From: Topomyia yanbarensis
Lineage: Eukaryota; Arthropoda; Insecta; Diptera; Culicidae
Length of the DNA: 64,000 nt
Assembly (NCBI RefSeq): GCF_030247195.1
Contig: NC_080671.1
Span: forward strand, 411,008,044-411,072,043
Reading direction: 5' to 3'
Made by a program: the position numbers and the translations under genes. Under the pieces are notes generated by a model that made no database searches, had not been told where the DNA came from, and saw only the letters and a program-made list of their open reading frames with translations. Below are positions 32,680 through 45,866 of this stretch, piece after piece. The stretch's first letter is position 1. The number at the start of each line of letters is the position of its first letter.

Positions 32680-33955
32680 ATATATGTTTAAAGATGCCTC
32701 CATTGATAGATGAGCAAACATTACGCATAAAGCTTAGAAATCTACCGCTGAAGTATAAAACTTTTTGATACATTAAAAACGGACAAAATATAGAAAAAAT
32801 CATGATTATCTATTTAGTTTTTGGTTGGGTCATACTATCATCAGAATTTTTAGGTTTCCCACTTCTAATGCGTTCCACGAAAATATTGCACGGCAAGTCT
32901 CTCAGAACGACGCAGAATAACCATATTCAATAGAAATGCAGCTTAACGTGTAATGTTCATATTTCGTAAATTTGGTGAAATATCTTTGTAAATTTTGAGA
33001 AATTTGGTGAGTTTTCTTTCTATAAATCAACATAACCAGAAAATTTAGCCAAGCACACTTTAGAAAATTGTGAACGCCACAGTTTCGAGCGTGACTGATA
33101 TTTGCCGCCAGAAATAGACCTAATACCGTTGAAAAATACAAACATTGATTCGATATTGGTCAGGATTTTTTAATCTGCAGTGTCTTTCAACGAATCTATC
33201 ATTTTTTTAAAAGAACTCTCTTTTAAAATGCGGGGCTTACAAGAGTTATTCTTAACATATTAAACGTGAACAGTACCACATTCCTGATGTGATGAAATTG
33301 GATATAATATGGCTTCAGTAAAGTCATATTTCACTAAACATTTCACTTCGCGAGTAGAAAGATTTGAAATTAAGCAATACTATGTTGGCGAAATTTAGAA
33401 TCAGGATGATTCTTTTTCAAGTCTCGCGTGTCTTGCTGCAGGATACGGAATAACGATTCATTGGTTGGTCGAGTGTATGTCGCCGCGACTCATAGTTTTT
33501 TTTTTTGAAATCAACAGCTGAAGAATATTCTATTTGTGATCGGTATATTGATCCAAGAATTCTCATCGAAATATTTTTGAAACAAATAAAGGTTGGGCCG
33601 CTCTTTTTGTTTGAAGTCGTTTTAAAGTTTAGGCACGGAATACATTTTGCGAAGTGAGAAACACAATTGAATCCGTCAAATCCAATAAATACTGACTTAA
33701 GAGTGGGTTTCGATCAAATGTGATTATTATTATTTTACTCTATTTTCATTCTATTGCGAATACAATTCAATGATCAATATCACAAACGAATGGATCATGA
33801 TAACAAACTCAGCTTTTTGTTAACATGATTTTACCATAGAACAAGATTGCATGAATTCGTATCGCTAAAAGGTTTATAATGGAGGAATCATTTAGATCAT
33901 ACCGTATTTTGATCAGCGCCGCCAGATTTGGGCTGGACTAACTTCAACGACACAA
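32680..33955. other. No gene recognised
   Basis: AT-rich; nothing supported on either strand. Confidence 0.4.
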
Positions 33956-33960
33956 AAGCA

Positions 33961-34118
33961 CTCATCGTAGTTGGTAAATTGATTGCCTTGTACGCAGTTC
34001 TCCCCGGGGTTTGATTCCCAACCCCGCACATAGGGTTAGTAATTTTTCTGCAGTGAGATTTTTATCCCAAAAAAGAGGCGAATGACACTAAAGTTAAAAT
34101 ATCTATATAATTGAAAAA
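33961..34118 (+). repeat. S1 SINE (Feilai-like), 5'-truncated
   Basis: Begins within the A-box region (CGTAGTTGGTAAATTGATTG), then GTTTGATTCCCAACCCCGC, AGAGGCGAATGACACTAAAG and a poly-A run at 34115. Confidence 0.85.
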
Positions 34119-34184
34119 AAAAAAATTCGCCACAACGTAGGTATTTGGAGAATAAAAAATCATCTAATCATTAATGAGATTAGA

Positions 34185-34258
34185 GGGGCCTGTATAGCGT
34201 AGTTGGTAGCCTTATATAGCCAATAAGCTTAAGGTTAAAACCTTAATAATCAAACAAA
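34185..34258 (+). repeat. S1 SINE, internally deleted
   Basis: Head GGGGCCTGTATAGCGTAGTTGG is joined almost directly to the tail TTAAGGTTAAAACCTTAATAATC, losing the B box and middle. It ends in an A-rich run. Confidence 0.8.
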
Positions 34259-34381
34259 AAAAAGAAAAACCGAACTAATTGTTATTATTTTTAAGGGCTG
34301 CATGATTTTTCCACTCTACTCTATAGCGATTATTATAAATATTCTTTGAGCCCAGAGTGGGTGAAAACTTTTATCTGTATC

Positions 34382-34622
34382 CAGTGGCGGATCCAGGGGG
34401 AGGATCCGGGGAGTCTGGACCCCCCCCGCCCCTGAAAATTTTTATCTCCTTGAGAAATTTTAAAATAGTTTCTATTTTAAATTCGTTCTAAATTCCAAAT
34501 CATTCCAAACCAGATTCGACAACCAAAACTGATTTTAAGTCTTACATATTACGTATTGTACATTGAACATTTCAAAATCGAAATTTCGGACCCCTCCGAA
34601 ATTTTTTCTGGATTCGCTCCTG
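34382..34622. mobile_element. hAT-type MITE, 241 bp
   Basis: Starts CAGTGGCGGATCCAG and ends CTGGATTCGCTCCTG. Flanked by TCTGTATC (34374-34381) and TCTGTCTC (34623-34630), an 8-bp duplication with one change. Inner blocks GGACCCCCCC and GGACCCCTCC also mirror. CAG-ends, 8-bp target and GGATCCA termini fit hAT. Confidence 0.85.
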
Positions 34623-34630
34623 TCTGTCTC

Positions 34631-37440
34631 CTTCCTTACGCGTTAGCGCTAAAGTTGCTAGGTTTCGAATCCCAGCCAGAAGAGCGGAATTTTTTCCCAA
34701 GGCTTTAATCTTCGTTATTCTACGTGTTTCCCTGTTGCCCACTGCCTTGGTAAAGCTGGTATTGGTGGCTTGACATCAAAATCAAAACATGCAAAAAATT
34801 ATTTCCTCTCCACACTTATGAACTGTGTTAGTAAATGAAACAGATATTTCATTTTCTAAACAGTGATTAAGAAAATTTTAAGCAGTGAGCTGGAGGCGGT
34901 CCAAGTGTACGTCATTATTACAATATATTCCCACAACGTCGGATCCGATTATACAGGGTGATTTTTTAAATTTCCGAATAATCCAGTCCGTAAAATAGAT
35001 GGAAGGTTGAATATTCACCAAATAAACTACTAGGATTTGCTGAAACAATGGTAACTATAGCCAGCTTACCGCTACAGCACTGTAACGTGCAGCAAAGCGT
35101 TAAACGCCACCGCGCGGCAAGTAACTATTTCAGTTTTTCGATGCAATCTCCACATTGGATAACTATCAAGTTAATGGTCCACCCCTTTCGGGAGAAAAAA
35201 AACCCAACCATTACAAGAGACATACTTTTTCCATCGTCAACGCTCACTTGGATAGATTATCTACCATCGCTGCAGTCCATGCTCGGTTGCCGGTGTCAGG
35301 TGAAATCGAATAACTGTAACCATCGAAAGAAAATAAAATATACCCATTCGCCACAAATGGGCTAATAAATATGGGTATAAATATAATATTCAAATCTATC
35401 GCCGAAAACAAAACAACAACAACAAAAACTCCCGCCCGTCCTGCGAACCCACGAATCAGTCACACTGCTGCTTGCCAGTCATACAAAGGTGATTTATATG
35501 CTAAGCAGAGCGACAGCAAAACTTCAACATTCGTTCCGGCCTCTGAAAAAAACTCTCACTTTCTTCGATTAGTCAGACTGTCTTCCGTGGGCTCCGTGGG
35601 GTGTACATATATCGTAACGTGCTGAAACCTGCGAATCACGAATTTCACCGCCAACTTGTCGCTGCGGGCATAAATGCTTTCACACCTTATGCTTGCAGAT
35701 GACGAACCTCCTCCTAACCACCAACCATGCTCGGTTCGTTTTTTTTTCGTGAAAGATATTTAAGGGCAGGTCGTTAAATGGCTATAAATTCCGGTACCCT
35801 GACTGGCGGCAATCGATTAGCAATTCTTTTCCCAACCACACGGAACTCGTTAGCACGTTTTTACGCCATTAGTCCCCTTAATGTTCAGCACAGAAGATGT
35901 CTTCACAACACCCATTCAGCCGGAAGAAAGCAAACAATCGGGGCTCCATTTTTCGTCTAACTAAACAGCAGAACACTTCGTGAAAGACAGTTTTTTTTTT
36001 CACTTACCATTTTGGAATTGCAAATTTTAATTCACACGAGCTGTGTGTCTGTGTATGGTTCGGAGTCGACCGAGAAGATCCTCAGCTCTGTTGGCTCAAT
36101 AATCCGAGCTGTGGGTTCTTTTTTCGACCTGTTTTGATTTCAGGGATTATCTTCGTATTCTCGTTTCACAGACACCTCTTAGGAAAATCGTCGCCTGTTC
36201 GATGTCGCACTTTTTTCCGACCCGTTACAACACTTTTACGGCAGGGCGCAGAAAAAACCCTTCCTGTCGGTTACACTTCTTTCGTATCTTCGATTGGCAC
36301 AGATAGCAAAAAACAACAGGTAATCGTTTTAAACCTTCGCAATTCTTATTCCACTTTTCGTATTCCAGTCACGCACGTATCCACTTTATATTCTTGCTTT
36401 TTTCCCCGTAACTTTCTAGAACCGAGGACCTGTTAGGGATTTTTCCCGCACTTCTCACAAACAGAATGGCACAAAAGTATACCCCCGGGCTTCGAGCAGA
36501 ACCTTTCACTGGAGCTGCTGGCGACAATAGAAAAAAAAATCGAAAATTAACAAAACGCACAACCACCTGACGAGCTCGACGTTAATTCGCTAAATGCCAT
36601 CGAATTTTAACCCCACAATGCTATTATACAGATCAAGTTTGAATTTTTCCCAAAACCTTTACCGGAGAGTGTTCCCACCACTTCTCCGTTGTGTTTTTGG
36701 TGCAATCTGACTGGACTCCACGTTTGCCGCCGTGGTTGGGGTGCTGCCATGCCGGAGAGAACCGCCAGAGAGCGATGCGAGTGCGGAACTTCATTCATCC
36801 GGACGCGCGCCACTGTAAGCCACATGTTCATCTGCTGCATGCGCATAATGCATCATCATTATACACGGCGTCGTCGATCGAACGGCGCTGTATACTCTGA
36901 GAGACTTGGGGTGAATAAGCGACGAACTCACCACAATCATCGGCGGCTGCGATCGCATTGGAGGTTCATCCGCGTTGACGGCTTAACAAACAAGATAAAC
37001 AATAATATCGCGGGGATTTAAAGAGAAGGCAGTCCCCGACAAGGCGATGAGAGCAATGGTGGGCGATGTTGAATAATCCAAAGAGAGTTGGAAAAAAAAT
37101 ATACAGGTTAAAGTTATCTCTCAAGAATACTACTTACGCTAGCGATGAGGTAACGCGAAGTCAATGAAAAAGAAAGTTAACCTCGAACGAGCAGCGCGTT
37201 CAGGGAGGGAGAAAAGAAGTAAAGTTCAAACTTTGTTGGCTTTGGATAAATAGAAATAGGTAGCGGAAATGACTGCATACCGCAATGATTTGAATTTATT
37301 CAAAGTAAAACACTGGCTGATTTAATCATAATTTTTGTTCACATGTTCTTCAATGAATTTTCATGTGTTCTTTCGAATTGAACGTAACTACATTTACCTG
37401 AATCCTGAGAAAATAAAATTACAAATTTACTTCGACTTAC
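34631..37440. other. Low-repeat island with mixed composition
   Basis: 34655-34690 has a B-box-like GGTTTCGAATCCC, perhaps a SINE scrap. From about 35040 to 37030 the DNA is less AT-rich than its neighbours, contains none of the window's repeats and has several short overlapping frames (for example 36134-36436 and 36689-37021) without domains. CG-rich patches near 36700-36960 would suit a promoter or first exon, but no start, splice or domain evidence is decisive. Confidence 0.3.
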
Positions 37441-37767
37441 TAATTTTGCCTTATAATATGTTTAGAAAATGTTTTATTATACTTTGCAAGGCCTTCCATT
37501 CGTCTAAATAGCAGCTAAGGTGGCCCTAATTTTGGCAAGATCTAAAACTGAATTTTTTTAATGGTGCTAGATAGAGCTTTACCGTCTACGACGAAGTTGT
37601 AGAACAACACATTTTAGTCAAATGTGCTGAAGCCATGCAAGCTCAATCTTTCTTAATTCTCATTCCACAAGGGATCAATAGCGTTGTTCCTTAAAAACGG
37701 TTTTATTCATATAATTTTTGTAGTTTGTACTGTGCACTAAGGTAACTTTTAGATAACTTGTACATTA

Positions 37768-38720
37768 ACGGGTGTTCAATAAAAAAATAAAATTTCAGCG
37801 GATTCAATATTTTTTTATTAAAAACATAATGTTTATTCTTCAAAAACTGACTCCATCTTCCGGATACAATTCCGGATCCTGGTGGTCAACTGCTTGGTAT
37901 CCTTGCCCCCCAATTATTTTTGTACACTAGGGCACTGAAGGAGCCGAAAAAATCGTTAAAGGGACGGCACTGGGGCAAGTTGGTCGGGTTTCTTTCTTTC
38001 GGCATGTACGGTATCTTTTTCTGCTCAAGATACTCTAGCGTCTTCTTCGCGTATTGGGAAGACGTCTTCCGCCCAGAAGACGTACTTCCCATCCGCATGA
38101 TGCTCCATTAAGAACGGCAGAAGAATTTTCTCAAAACACTCCTCCTGGTACACTTGTTGATTGATGGCCAAATCTCTCGGCTTGAGCCACGGCTTTGAAA
38201 TCCCTCTGTCCGTGTACTCGGGGGACCGAGTCTTCTTCCGACAGATGATGTCCTCCGTCTTGAGGGTTCGGTGAATTATGGTATGGGAGCAGTGATATTT
38301 TCGGCCGGTGTCACGCAAACTCGTTTTGTCCTTGTTATGGAACAGCTTTTTCAACGTTTCCTTCTTCTTCTTCGTCATTAGCTTCGCCAGACGGCCGCTA
38401 CCGTCCTTCCGCTCCACGCTCAGGGATGCCAGAATCCGGTAAATTGCACTCACGGGAACGTTTTCATCTCGAGAGTGGTCTACCGTAAACTTTTTTCCAC
38501 GATGACCGTGCGTTTCGTAAAACCGTATAACACGCTCGCGGAGTGCTTACTGTTTCGACGCCATCTTCGATTGAATTGACAGCACCCGAACGAAAAGAAA
38601 CATGCCACCCATTTCTAGGGAGTCGAGAGAGTAATTCTTTTGGAGAGAAAAAAATTACGCTCTTTACTTTAATTACAGAAAGGTATTGAAATCATTCTCA
38701 TTTTTTTATTGAACACCCGT
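37768..38720 (-). mobile_element. mariner-type (IS630/Tc1 superfamily) element
   Basis: 953 bp flanked by TA (37766-37767, 38721-38722) with perfect termini ACGGGTGTTCAATAAAAAAA. Encodes a broken transposase on the minus strand. Confidence 0.9.
37886..38565 (-). pseudogene. mariner-like transposase, broken
   Basis: The minus-strand frame begins MASKQ and meets a stop at codon 6, then reads through a helix-turn-helix N-terminal half (RILASLSVE...RKYHCSHTIIHRTLK). A block is missing before KPWLKPRDLAINQQVYQEE. After YVFWAED, where FWPDLASSHY would be expected, the frame shifts into KKTLEYLEQKKIPYMPKER, and the final catalytic motif RPIEDF reads RPFNDF, losing the third acidic residue. It cannot be active. 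Confidence 0.85.
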
Positions 38721-38882
38721 TATTTAAGGCGGATAATTTGCTCATATACACCAGTAAACTATTCTCGTTTCAAAAGTTATCAGAAATTTTACATAAAAGT
38801 ATATATGTATTTTTAAATCTAATCTTCGATTAGATCACTGCATATTACATACCGTTTCTGCTTAATTTCATACTTTGTAGTA

Positions 38883-39564
38883 GGCTAAGCAAGGAGGGTA
38901 ATACGCTCCCCTTAAGCAAAAATAGCTATTTTTCACCGTTCGACCATTTCTTCGCACCAACTACTCTAATTTATTGTTATAGTTAGAAATTAGTACCCGT
39001 TTCTTTTTCTTGTTAAAAACATCCTGATATAAGTATTCTTAAACATTTTTCAAAGATGCCTAAATTCTAGTTTTTTTCCACCCAGGGAAAAATGCCCCCG
39101 GTTACAATGTAATACGCCCCACAACAAGAGGATGGTATGCACCACAACAATCGGTGAGTATGCACCACAACAATGGATGGGGCGTTTTAGCCGGTGATGA
39201 GCATGAATAATTCTACATGCACACATAGTTTTAAGCCAAGACAAAAACTACGATAGTAACTATAATGTTGAAGTAAGCTACTGGAAATAGTTCTATCAAA
39301 TTCGACCGGTTCTAATTAGTTGTAATGCTATTGGAAAAAGTGGGACCTTACATCAAAATAGCTCTTTTGAAACTTTTGTGTATATTGTTGTTTTGCAACA
39401 TATTAAAAATACCAAACTAACTTAGTACGTTGATTTCATGAAACGATACTGTTATCAGTAATTTTTACTTTTTAGATAATTCAGGAATCCTGGGGATTGA
39501 AGAGGGGCATTTTGCCTCAGTAGGGCATTTCGCTCCAGAAGGGGCATATTATACCCTTTTACCC
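38883..39564. mobile_element. TA-flanked MITE family I
   Basis: Flanked by TA (38881-38882, 39565-39566). Ends GGCTAAGCAAGGAGGGTAAT and, inverted, GGGTAAAAGGGTATAATATG. Subterminal short motifs with GCCCC recur (AATGCCCCC, AATACGCCCC, GGGGCGTTTT, GGGGCATTTTGCC, GGGGCATATT). Diverged, no protein. Confidence 0.6.
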
Positions 39565-39649
39565 TACACATTATCAAAATATGGCAATGACAATATTTGT
39601 TTAATATCTTATTAGTTTATTTTTTGCCTTTCTCTTATAGAAAGATTAT

Positions 39650-40450
39650 ACAATCGCTCCAAATATCGATTCGGCAAATAGTTTTACCTTAGTTTCTCAG
39701 AGATGGCATGACCGATTTGCACAAACTGAGGCTATGTGAAGAGACTAATGAACCTTCTAATCGGCTGCTATTAAATTTTTTATTGATCGGACTTCCGGCT
39801 CCGGAGTTACGGCTTGAAGAGTGCGGTCACACAGCAAATGGCCATATGATGTAATACATATTAAAATGTATGCAAAATTATTTGGATTTGCACTAACCGA
39901 AGTAGCTTTGAACAAATTGGATGGCTATGACGGTTCTGGTTCCCCCGGGGACATGCCAAACTCCTAAGTTAATTCTCCATCTGTTTGTTAGCGAATACTT
40001 CACCGATCATTATAAACTTGATTAAAAATGAAAGATATGGCATTCTCATTAATTGCTGTTGTATTTTATTCATATCTGACTTTTGGTTCCGGAGTTATAG
40101 GTTCGTTAGTTCGGTTACACAAGAATTTCTCATGTAAACCGTTACAATCGTAATACCGCAAATGTTAGAAATATGCTGATATGAACATTAAATTACTTGG
40201 ATTATTGACCACCATAAGCGGTTCCGGTAGTCCCGGGTAAAATACCCAACTTTAAAAATGATCAAACTCGCATTAGTTTTTCGAAAATGGTTGGGCCAAG
40301 TTTCACACAATTTGTACCTATCACATATAAGGGATATTATACCCAAAGTCGGCCACAAAATTTCGTATGGATCGATTATATTGATTCAGAAATATACACT
40401 GAACCGTCCGGTCACATATGAAGTTTCCAGATAAGCCCGGGAGAATGACC
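39650..40450. repeat. Diverged tandem repeat, about 0.3 kb period
   Basis: Landmarks repeat in order: CGGACTTCCGGCTCCGGAGTTACGG (39788; in weaker form at 40077, TTTTGGTTCCGGAGTTATAGG), then GGTTCTGG/GTTCCGGTAGTCCCGGG (39941, 40218). Two copies plus a weak third. Non-coding. Confidence 0.5.
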
Positions 40451-40659
40451 TTTAATATTAAAGTCCTAAATGAACATGCAAAAAAACCCATATAAGCCGG
40501 AACATGAAATTTCAGAAATCGAATTCGTATTCTTGATGTCTTGAAAATGTATGAAATGCTGAGATTTGATGTTATCTCGAAACATTTTTTAGCAAAAATA
40601 TGCTTTTTGTGACTTATTTTTTCGGTCATCTTTTGCAACAGAATTGTATGGAATGGCCA

Positions 40660-41885
40660 GCTACTTCTGACGAGGGATTTCTGTTTCCACGGGCTGAGTT
40701 TCCTGGCAGCTCCACTATTTCGGCGGCGAGATATTGCATTTCAACCGCCATCTAGATGAATGCTCTGGCACCGAGACGCTCGGTGTTGTAGCCTTTTCTC
40801 AGCAAATGGTGGATTCGACCGATTGGAAACAAGCGAGATTTTGGTTTTTGCCTTCAACTTTCCTCCTTTACCACATTCAGGCATAGCGAGTGTAGCCAAC
40901 ACGAATGTAACACACGAATCAAGCCGCACTCGCATACGACCTCCAGTTTTGTACTCGGTTCAGTCTACGTTCGAAGCCAAATGGGTCGACCATCGAATGA
41001 AATCTATTTACTTTCATCGTTAAAAAGGTGAAGCTTCGAACGAAAACTGTTCCCGATTTGCGACTCGGTGCATGTAATTAGCGGGAACCAACCAGGAATG
41101 AGTCAGATGATTTAAAATCGATATTTCCCGTGTGTGTATGCTAATTACGACCCGTCGGAAATAAAAATAATATTCGGTGAAGGAAATAAATTTCGAATTC
41201 AATTCCTGGCTGATGGTTTGATACCGCTGATAACGTCTAATTTGTTTTCCAAAGAATAATTTTGCTGAGTGGGAGATTTTTGTTCCAATTGGCCCCTATT
41301 ACTAGAACGGAGCTGTTTAAACCAGTGCAGAGCTCCATCACGGCAGTGATGGCAAACCTGCTAGACAAAAGAGAATGAAACGGTTATCAGTCAAAACAGT
41401 ATGTGATGCATATTGAGTTACTGTTCTCGTTCCAATTAATTGACAGCGGTAAGACTCTCTTCTGAATCTCTCAGTTATTGGAATCATTATTGATAGGAAT
41501 TGAAACTGACCATCATTTTATCTTTAATATAAATACGGTTATGACGGTTATCCTATTACAAACAACGAACTAGTATTAGCAAACAGGCAGTTTCAAAAAT
41601 ATGTTTGCATAGAAGAAACCGAAAATTGGAGAAAACATCAACAAAGCACCGTATGCTGTCTGAATACAATTCACTGATAAAATTGTGTTTACCATACAAA
41701 ATAAATGGTACTCAATCTTTCTATCATTTCAATGCGCTCTCTCTCTCGCATGGCTTCTGTGAGATAGTTATCTGAAGTACTGTGTGCGGAAAATGGAAAT
41801 GAAATAACGGTCATTTTTGTGGTGATACGGTCACTTTATATTTCCCGTCACAATTCAAATACCATCGGTAAATTGCACAGCACTG
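40660..41885. other. Low-repeat stretch, no gene recognised
   Basis: 40730-41190 is mixed in composition, with ATTAGCGGG and GCTAATTACGACC homeodomain-like cores near 41078 and 41139. The frames at 40741-41023 have no domain. 41290-41885 is AT-rich. Confidence 0.3.
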
Positions 41886-41889
41886 GTTA

Positions 41890-42746
41890 CACTAATTACG
41901 TAAGGGCATATGGAGGGGGAGGGGGAGTTTCAAAATATCTTACAAATTCTTATCTGAGGGGGAGGGAGGGTTTGTCCTTTCTTACGTAATATCATAAAAC
42001 AATTTTAAAAAATTAAATCCATAAGGAAAATATTCTTTTTAATAGGAAAAGGGTACTATTTGCATTTGTATCATATGATTCATCAAACAATATGAGTAAT
42101 TTTTTGGCTCTTGGTTGTACATTGTTCTGTTCGGGAACTGGAGTCACAATATGCCTTACAAGTTAAGAAGTGTTGATACTCTTCGTGTTGTTAGACCGAC
42201 TTTGTCCTTTTCAAACGTTCGATTCAAACCCGCAAGGTATCTGGAAAATGTTCTAACATGCGATTGTCAAAGATCTTGAATGTCGAATATTTCCAGAGTG
42301 TGAACTGTATTTTAATTCAAGAAAATTCGAAGATGGTTAACTCGGACTTATGCGTACGATAAGCGTCACAGCTAGAACTCAGAATAAATTCAGATCATGT
42401 GGACCAAATTGGAGTTACTGAATATCTGACAACAGTTATTCTTTCTACTGGGCGAGATTGGCATGCAATTGAAATTCTGCAGATGATTACAGTTAAATTT
42501 TGTTATGAGTTTTCTTGTAATAATTCTATACATATCGTTTTCACTGCCTATCAAATAAACGAAATGAATAAAAAAATATCGTTTTCGCTATCTTATTATT
42601 TGATGAATTAACAATTCGATTTTTTAATTACGATAATCATGATAAGATCTTATGTAGGGGAAGGGGGAGTTCACCAAAATCTTACGAACTCTTATCTGGG
42701 GGGGGGAGAAGGTTGAAAAGCTCTAAAAAGCCTTACGTAATTAGTG
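41890..42746. mobile_element. TA-flanked element H with G-rich subterminal blocks
   Basis: Ends CACTAATTACGTAAGG and CCTTACGTAATTAGTG are perfect inverted repeats flanked by TA (41888-41889, 42747-42748). Near each end lies the same-orientation G-rich block: GGAGGGGGAGGGGGAG (41911) and GAGGGGGAGGGAGGG (41956) on the left, GGGGAAGGGGGAG (42657) and GGGGGGGGAG (42699) on the right, each followed or preceded by CTTACxAAxTCTTATCTG. 857 bp, no transposase. Confidence 0.75.
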
Positions 42747-43618
42747 TACGGCCCCTTTAAACTATTTAGTACAGTCAGTCCACGGAGCCGCAGAATCCTA
42801 GTTTAATAGTCACGACTTACCATTCGTGCTCATGAAATTGTTCACAGAATCATGAAATATTGTTCATGGATTCATGAACTGGTTCATGATTCCTAAACCA
42901 TGATTTGCGATCCATTTTGCGTGTTTTTTTATATTTAGAAGGTATCCCTAATCGTTTTCAGTGTCATGGTAAAATGAAAGTTTCACGTAAACTATTTCAC
43001 AAAATATAGAATATTAATCGTGGAATCATTTTTGTTCCATGCACTTTTTCACTAAATATCCAGCTGCTTGCAACCAGTTATAGACACGAGCAATAGATAT
43101 AAGAAAACTATTAGGACCTCGAATATCGTTATTCCTTTGATGGGGTTCAGTGTGATATCCGAACAGAAAACGAAAACTTGTGTTCGTGATACAGTTCACA
43201 GAATAAGATACCGCGAACCAGTCACACTTTTTTGATCAAGTTCATATTGTCACTTTATTTCGAGTAGAAAACCCGATAGTAACCATAAAACCATAGATCG
43301 CGATGAGGTGAAGAGAAATTACGAATATGTACCATAAAAAACTCTTGATATCATGAACATAAGTCACATTACTGCACGTGTCAAATTCGAAAGTAGAATA
43401 GAATATCACGATAACTTGACCAGATATTACGAAAATAGTGACTAAGATCCTGAAATCATGAACATAAATCACATTATTCAAGATTAAAATATCAAAAAGC
43501 GTAACTAAGACCCTGAAATCATGAACATGATTCACTCTACACATGACTAAAATATCACGATAATGTAAATAGTAATAACAATAATAGCGACTAAGATCTT
43601 GAAATCGAATATAACGCC

Positions 43619-43780
43619 GATTTATGCAGAACGGAATTGATGTTTTCTTCAAAGTTTCGACTATATTTTCTAGTCTTTTTCAAGAATTTTCCAAGGTCTG
43701 TTCTATATCTACCCTTGAAAAAGACAAGAAAATATTGTCGAAACATTGGAGAGAACATCATAGCTTATCCTGCATAAATC
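43619..43780. mobile_element. Hairpin MITE, 162 bp
   Basis: GATTTATGCAGAAC...TTGATGTTTTCTTCAAAG and CTTTTTCAAG are mirrored by CTTGAAAAAG...GAGAACATCA...TCCTGCATAAATC. Arms are diverged but pair across nearly the whole length. Confidence 0.7.
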
Positions 43781-44466
43781 TTAAGATTGATTACCACATT
43801 TGAATAAGAACATAACCTAGACAGTCGGAACAACAGTATCGCAAACACATATACTTTCATTAAAAGGAGGTTAATTATTTATAATTACAAGAACTTGGCC
43901 ACGGTTTCCATAAATCGCTCAGTTTACGAAATCGTGATTTTTTTCAAGAATTTATGGACGAATTTAGAAATATTTAACGGAACGGTCTCATGAAAATTTT
44001 CAAAAACTGCTTTTTTTGTTTGATTAAGCACTGTTGCGGCAGAACGCAATTGCTGATTGGACCCTCATCCCAATTTCACACTGCACAACGCAAATATATC
44101 ATCATTGTACCTTATAGCGAAACGAAATAAAGAACAGTTCTAACTTTGCCTCCGCCGGCGGCGGTCAATAGTATTTCGTCAGCGTTCATTTCTATCACAG
44201 TCCAGTTTTACGTCTCTTTTTCGTTGGTTTGTTCGAGCGCCGTGAATAGATGCTTCGTGTTGGACACAACAGACAAAGGGGCTTACCGCTACGATCGATC
44301 AAGCACACAGAAAAAATTTAATCGTGAATTGAGAATAAAGGGACATGGATTTTGGAACAATCATGTTTTCACGTTACGAAAACAAGGCCTTGAACAAAAA
44401 TCATGAGCTTTATAATTACGTTCCAATTTCACTTTAGTAACGCCTACTTAATATTAGAGGGATATA

Positions 44467-44737
44467 CAGTGAAAACCCGTTTTTGTCAGCCCCTTGGTGA
44501 ATTTTAGGCTGATGAAACGGTGACATTGACAAAATCGGGACACAAATTTTCCTTTCTTTTTGATAAACTGAATTTCTTATTATATTCTTCTTTAGTCCCT
44601 ATAGATAGCATCATAACGTTTTCTGATAATTCAGCTAGAGCCCATCAAACTACCAACTATCAATTTCCATATGAGGATGACAAAATCGGGTCAAAAATCT
44701 GATAAAGACGGGGACTGATAAAAGCGGGCCTTCACTG
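44467..44737. mobile_element. TA-flanked MITE family F, complete copy
   Basis: Starts CAGTGAAAACCCGTTTTTGT and ends GCGGGCCTTCACTG, flanked by TA (44465-44466, 44738-44739). CAGTG ends plus TA fit Tc1/mariner/pogo MITEs. A half copy lies at 12149-12226. Confidence 0.85.
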
Positions 44738-45545
44738 TATTTGTTTTCGTTTTGTGAATTTCAGACACAGTTTCCATATTGTCATTACAAAATCGATTTT
44801 CTTTACGCGGACTAGTTCACAACTTTATGAACATTATTCATAAAACCAAAGATTAACTCGTGATTTTCATTACAGATTTGGAAACATTATTCAGAATTCG
44901 ACTATATGTCGTGAACTGATTCATGATTTATTACATATCAAACATGAATTAGCTTAAAAAATCAAGACATATTTTCTAGTGAACTATTTCATGAAACTCG
45001 GAACATTATTCATGAATTCTTCCAATCATCGTGAACTAGTTCGCGATTCCTAATCAGCATCACGAATCGATAACCGTGCTCTTGAAATAGTTAAAAAAAA
45101 AATAGGAAAATACTGTTCATGTGTACGTGAAATGATTCAAGATTCCTAGCGAATTAGTCACGACAGACAATTCGTGCTCGTCAAATAGCTCACAAAATCA
45201 TGAAGTCTTATTCATGGACACGTGAACTGGTTCATGAACTATGCTTAACTATGCGTGCTCGTTAATTGGTTCACAAAATCGTGAAATATTATCTATGTTT
45301 TGGTGAATTGGTTTGTGCTTCCTAGAATTATATTCAGAACTGCTCATTTGTGGTTGTGAAATAGTTCATAAAGTCGTAAAATTTGCATGGATTCGTGAAC
45401 TGGTTCATGATTCTTAGTACGTGATTCACTACCCATCTTGAGTGCTTTTGTTATTCAGAAAATATCTCTAATCATTTTCAGTTACAAGCAAATCTGCACA
45501 TGGCCATGAAATTTTCACGTGAACTATATTAAAACAATTCATATA

Positions 45546-45866
45546 ATACACACCAAAAAAATCTGAATTTTATCGTTGACGTAATTGCAAACATGACACA
45601 ATTCAACAAACCGTAATTTACGAAATGATGGAACATTACAGTGTTCCATTTAATTTTACATGAAACATATACTTTACATGCGCAATAACATAAAATTACA
45701 CTTCCTACCATTCAGAACAAACGCTGTATGTGGAGTAAAATTACATGATTTACGAAATTAAACGTCATGTAAAATTAAAATCAAACGTAAAACTAAGTCA
45801 TTTTTGATGCTCGTATATGTCAGGGTCAGGAGACGTAAATTTACACTATTTTTTCTAGGTGTGTAT
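45546..45866. mobile_element. MITE family G, copy 2
   Basis: ATACACACCAAAAAAATCTG to TTTTTTCTAGGTGTGTAT, 321 bp, breaking the continuity of the large repeat copy two. Internal TAAAATTACA words as in copy 1. Confidence 0.65.

Noticed and set aside
36607..37021. Overlapping frames on both strands as a first exon
   Set aside because: Composition is suggestive but I see no domain, no reliable initiator or splice partner in the window.
43242..43652. 136-codon minus-strand frame
   Set aside because: Lies in the TTCATGA repeat; repetitive Val-His-Asp-Phe motifs mirror the DNA repeat and other copies are not open.
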